Shown: piece by piece, positions 58,836 through 64,000 of the stretch
Layout: every line of letters starts with the position of its first letter
How positions within the stretch are numbered: the stretch's first letter is position 1
Origin: Ancylobacter novellus DSM 506
Lineage (GTDB): Bacteria; Pseudomonadota; Alphaproteobacteria; Rhizobiales; Xanthobacteraceae
Reading direction: 5' to 3'
Assembly (NCBI RefSeq): GCF_000092925.1
Contig: NC_014217.1
Coordinates: forward strand, 4,340,001-4,404,000
Length of the DNA: 64,000 nucleotides
Translations under genes and position numbers: made by a program
Notes under the pieces: generated by a model
Told to the model about the DNA's origin: nothing
The model's database searches: none
What the model saw: only the letters and a program-made list of their open reading frames with translations

Positions 58836-59066
58836 GCGGTCTCGCCGGTAGGATCTTCGCGAATGCGCGCACCAGCCTAGCGGAAGCCGGCGGTGCTGGG
58901 CAGCCGTACGAGACTTTTAGCCGCCACCGCCGGCCGGCCATAGCCCCCTGCCGGAAAAAGCTGTGGTGTCGGGCGCGCGAACGCCCCCGGCGCAGCTTCT
59001 GCACGGAGAGGTGAAATTGATGGCGACTGCAACTAAATTCGGCGGGTAACTTCGGGAGGTCGATTG

Positions 59067-59669
59067 ATGCGTGTGTCGAAGGAGAAGGCTGCAGAGAACC
59101 GGGCTGCGCTGCTGCAGGCGGCGAGCCGGCTGTTCCGCCAGCGGGGCATCGACGGCGTTGGCGTGGCGGACATCGCCAAAGAGGCGGGACTGACCCATGG
59201 CGCGCTCTACGCGCATTTCCCGTCCAAAGATGCGCTGGCGGCCGAAGCCTTCTCGCACGGCTTTGCCGGCAATTTGGCGGATATTCGCGAGTGGGCGGGC
59301 GAGCGTCGCCTCTCCTTCGAGGACTATCTCGAGGGCTATCTCTCGCCGCGCATGCGCGACATGCTGGAGGCGGGTTGCCCGATGGCCGCTTCCGCCAGCG
59401 AGGTGGGGCGGCAGGACGAGGCCGTCAGCGCCAGCTTCACCGGCGCCTTCGAGGCGATGGCGGCACTGCTGGAAGCTTCGCTTGAGAAGACGATCCCCTC
59501 CGATGAGCGCCGCCGTCTCGCGGTCGCGGCCGCGGCGGCAGAGATCGGCGCCATCGCCGTCTCGAGGGCGGTCGCCAAGAGCGATCCGGCGTTGTCGGAA
59601 GAAGTGCTGGAGGCCGTTCGCGCGGCCTTCGCGGCGATCCACGACGTCGAGGCGTCGGGAGCCGAATAG
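59067..59669 (+). CDS. TetR-family transcriptional regulator
   Basis: A 200-aa regulator. HTH: LFRQRGIDGVGVADIAKEAGLTHGALYAHFPSKDALAAEAFSHGF. The C-terminal ligand domain holds EAGCPMAASASEVGRQDEAVSASF, resembling YxaF/LmrA-like regulators. It is divergent from the polyamine-type operon and convergent with katG. Its target is not evident. TTG at 59064 is an alternative start. Confidence 0.88.
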   Translation: MRVSKEKAAENRAALLQAASRLFRQRGIDGVGVADIAKEAGLTHGALYAHFPSKDALAAEAFSHGFAGNLADIREWAGERRLSFEDYLEGYLSPRMRDMLEAGCPMAASASEVGRQDEAVSASFTGAFEAMAALLEASLEKTIPSDERRRLAVAAAAAEIGAIAVSRAVAKSDPALSEEVLEAVRAAFAAIHDVEASGAE

Positions 59670-59742
59670 CGGATCACCGGCCCACCGAGCCGGAAAGGGG
59701 ACGGCCCGGCCGCCGCGGCTGCGGCGACCGGGAATAGTGTCG

Positions 59743-62237
<2,495 letters not shown>

Positions 62238-63185
62238 ATGACGAACCTCACTCTCAAGCAGCTCCGCTATTTTGAGGCCCTGGCGCGCTACGGCCATTTC
62301 GGCCGCGCGGCCGAGGCGTGCGGTATCTCGCAGCCGGCGCTGTCGATGCAGATCAAGGAGCTGGAGGAGGAACTCGGCACTGAATTGTTCGACCGCAGCG
62401 CGCGGCAGGTGCGGCTCACCAGCTTCGGCGAAGAGGTGGCGCTGCGCATCGGCGGCATATTGCGCTCGGTAGACGAGCTGGGCGACCTCGTGCGCGCCTC
62501 GCGCGACCGGCTGGTGGGGCGGCTGAGGCTCGGTGTCATCCCGACGGTGGCGCCCTATCTGCTGCCGACGCTGATCGGCGACCTCACCCGCACCTATGGC
62601 GGGCTCGACATCCATGTGCGGGAGACGCTGACCCCGCGCCTCATCCAGGAACTGGAGGAGGGACGGCTCGACGCCGCCATCGTCGCCCTGCCGGTGTCGG
62701 AGCCGTCACTCGCCGAGACCACCCTGTTCAAGGAGAGCTTCGTCCTCGTGCGGCCGGGCGAGGACGAGGGCAAGCCGGTGCCCGAGCCGGATGCGCTGCG
62801 CGAGATGCGGCTGCTGCTGCTGGAAGAGGGCCACTGCTTCCGCGAACAGGCGCTGTCCTTCTGCAGCATGAACACGCGCCCCTCGCCGCCGCGCGACCTG
62901 CTCGACGCCAGCTCGCTCTCCACGCTGGTGCAGATGGTCGATGCCGGCATCGGCGTGACGCTGATCCCGGAGATGGCGGTGGCGGTGGAGACGCGCTCGG
63001 CCTCGGTCTCGGTGGTGCATTTCCGCGGTCAGGAGCCCTCGCGCACCATCGGCATGATCTGGCGCCGGACCAGCCCGCTGGCCAAGCAACTGGTTGAGAT
63101 CGCCGAATTGGTGCGCCATTCCGCCGGCCTGCTGCGCGAGCAGGGCCGCATGCCGGCGGCCCGCCGCGGCTCTAGCCGAGGCTGA
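62238..63185 (+). CDS. oxyR: hydrogen peroxide-sensing LysR regulator OxyR
   Basis: A 315-aa regulator. HTH: RYFEALARYGHFGRAAEACGISQPALSMQIKELEEELG. The redox cysteines are Cys200 and Cys209 in LLEEGHCFREQALSFCSM, nine residues apart as in Escherichia coli OxyR (199/208). It should activate the divergent katG on oxidation. Its 3' end overlaps the opposite-strand hydrolase gene by 14 bp. Confidence 0.94.
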   Translation: MTNLTLKQLRYFEALARYGHFGRAAEACGISQPALSMQIKELEEELGTELFDRSARQVRLTSFGEEVALRIGGILRSVDELGDLVRASRDRLVGRLRLGVIPTVAPYLLPTLIGDLTRTYGGLDIHVRETLTPRLIQELEEGRLDAAIVALPVSEPSLAETTLFKESFVLVRPGEDEGKPVPEPDALREMRLLLLEEGHCFREQALSFCSMNTRPSPPRDLLDASSLSTLVQMVDAGIGVTLIPEMAVAVETRSASVSVVHFRGQEPSRTIGMIWRRTSPLAKQLVEIAELVRHSAGLLREQGRMPAARRGSSRG

Positions 63186-64000
63186 GCTCCGTCGCCAGTA
63201 TCGCGTTGACCTCGTCGGCGTTCTCGTACTGCACCCAATGGCCGGCGCCCGCCAGCCGGTGGAAGCGGGCCTCCGGGTCATGGGACTTCAGCAGCGCCTC
63301 GCGCTCGTCCAGATGGCCCTTGCTGATCACGTCCTCCTCGCCCCAGATGCCGACGAGACGAGCGCTGATCTGCGGCAGCGCATCGTGCAGCACGCCCATG
63401 CGCGAGATGCGGCGGCTCTTCACCCGGGCGCGGGCGACGTTCGCCGCTTGCAGATGCACGGAGAGCTCGTCGACGCTCGCAGGCCGGTGGAACATGAAGA
63501 TGCCGAGATTGGCCCGGTGCGCCTCCATGATTGCGGCGGGGTCCTTGAGCAGGCTGATGTTGCGGAGCTCGACCTGAGGTGCCCGCGGCAGGCGCAGTCC
63601 GCCGCTGCCGACCAGCACCACATGCCCCACGCGCTTGCCCTGCGACGCGGCGATGAGGCCTGCAACCGAACCGCCGAAGGAGAAGGCGGCGATGTCGAAG
63701 GGCGTCGCCGGGCCGATGATCGCCTCGAGCCCCGCCAGCACGGGCGCGGTGACGCTCTGCGCCGTGAACATGTCCTCGGGATCGCCGGAATCGCCGAAGC
63801 CGGGCATGTCCGGCACCAGCACCAGCCGGGTGCGGGCAAGCGGCTCGACATTGCGGATCCAGTGCGTCCAGGAGCCGTAGCCGCCATGCAGCAGCACGAG
63901 CGGACGGCCTTCGCCGAAGGCGTGCCACACCAGCGGGCGGCCGGACAGGGGCGTCTCGATCCGCCGGCCGCGTGCGGCCGTGGCGGCGACGATTTCGGAA
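63172..64000 (-). CDS. alpha/beta hydrolase (5' end outside window)
   Basis: At least 276 aa; the frame runs off the right edge of the window, so the start is missing. The oxyanion segment is VLLHGGYGSWTHW. The nucleophile elbow reads AFSFGGS, with Ala in place of the first Gly. The acid is probably Asp in IWGEEDVI and the base His in GAGHWVQYE. The family includes esterases, C-C hydrolases and haloperoxidase-like enzymes; the substrate is unknown. Confidence 0.85.
   Translation of the reverse strand, partial: SEIVAATAARGRRIETPLSGRPLVWHAFGEGRPLVLLHGGYGSWTHWIRNVEPLARTRLVLVPDMPGFGDSGDPEDMFTAQSVTAPVLAGLEAIIGPATPFDIAAFSFGGSVAGLIAASQGKRVGHVVLVGSGGLRLPRAPQVELRNISLLKDPAAIMEAHRANLGIFMFHRPASVDELSVHLQAANVARARVKSRRISRMGVLHDALPQISARLVGIWGEEDVISKGHLDEREALLKSHDPEARFHRLAGAGHWVQYENADEVNAILATELSLG

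Overview
The window is a GC-rich chromosomal stretch that looks like a free-living alphaproteobacterium of the order Hyphomicrobiales (the Ancylobacter/Xanthobacter/Bosea kind). The grounds are an IalB-family protein, two DUF1236 proteins, DUF2934, a Rhizobiales-style OxyR/KatG pair, and many ATP-binding-cassette (ABC) importers with Tat-exported binding proteins. The assignment rests on gene content and codon use only. I saw no rRNA, tRNA, CRISPR array, phage genes or complete insertion sequence.

Layout. 1-8000: the end of a sugar/polyol ABC importer (two MalK-like ATPases), then a dihydroxyacetone (DHA) phosphorylation locus. It holds an ATP-type DhaK-DhaL fusion, a PTS-type DhaL, the three parts of DhaM as separate overlapping genes (EIIA, HPr, full-length EI), a small helix-turn-helix (HTH)-like protein and a second DhaK. 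8002-11383: an orphan hybrid-sensor histidine kinase, an IalB-like exported protein and a VapBC toxin-antitoxin pair. 11459-18188: a class III CoA-transferase, an amidase and a PotABCD-type polyamine importer. 18258-22801: a stress-flavoured group (DUF2188, topoisomerase IB, DUF2934, isochorismatase-like hydrolase, DUF892 ferritin-like protein, two DUF1236 proteins).

23097-34266 is a double amide island. A leftward operon encodes a taurine/nitrate-type ABC importer and an acetamidase/formamidase. A rightward operon encodes a urea/short-chain-amide importer (UrtABCDE type) and a second formamidase. Between them lie a palindromic operator-like site and an orphan IS3 OrfA-like HTH gene. 34380-39397: a GntR regulator diverges from another taurine-type importer with two different permeases, followed by a fumarylacetoacetate-hydrolase-family enzyme. 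39479-43416: a cupin and an aromatic-acid efflux set (FUSC, DUF1656, HlyD-like).

43561-50384: a short relic of a livF gene, a LysR regulator, an FAD-linked 2-hydroxyacid dehydrogenase, an Asp/Glu-racemase-family enzyme, a flavin monooxygenase, a hydroxyacid dehydrogenase and an agmatinase-family ureohydrolase. This reads as a small catabolic cluster. 50546-54385: an OsmF/YehYXW-type osmolyte importer. 54552-58835: a second polyamine-type importer. 59067-64000: a TetR regulator, katG and divergent oxyR, and a partial alpha/beta hydrolase.

Overall this is a nutrient-scavenging region: seven distinct ABC importers, most paired with one or two enzymes that would open the imported compound (amidases, formamidases, hydrolase, kinases). 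The most interesting units are the split, apparently self-contained PEP phosphorelay in the DHA locus, the mirrored amide islands around a shared operator region, and the dual-permease importer with TTGG/CCAA operator repeats.
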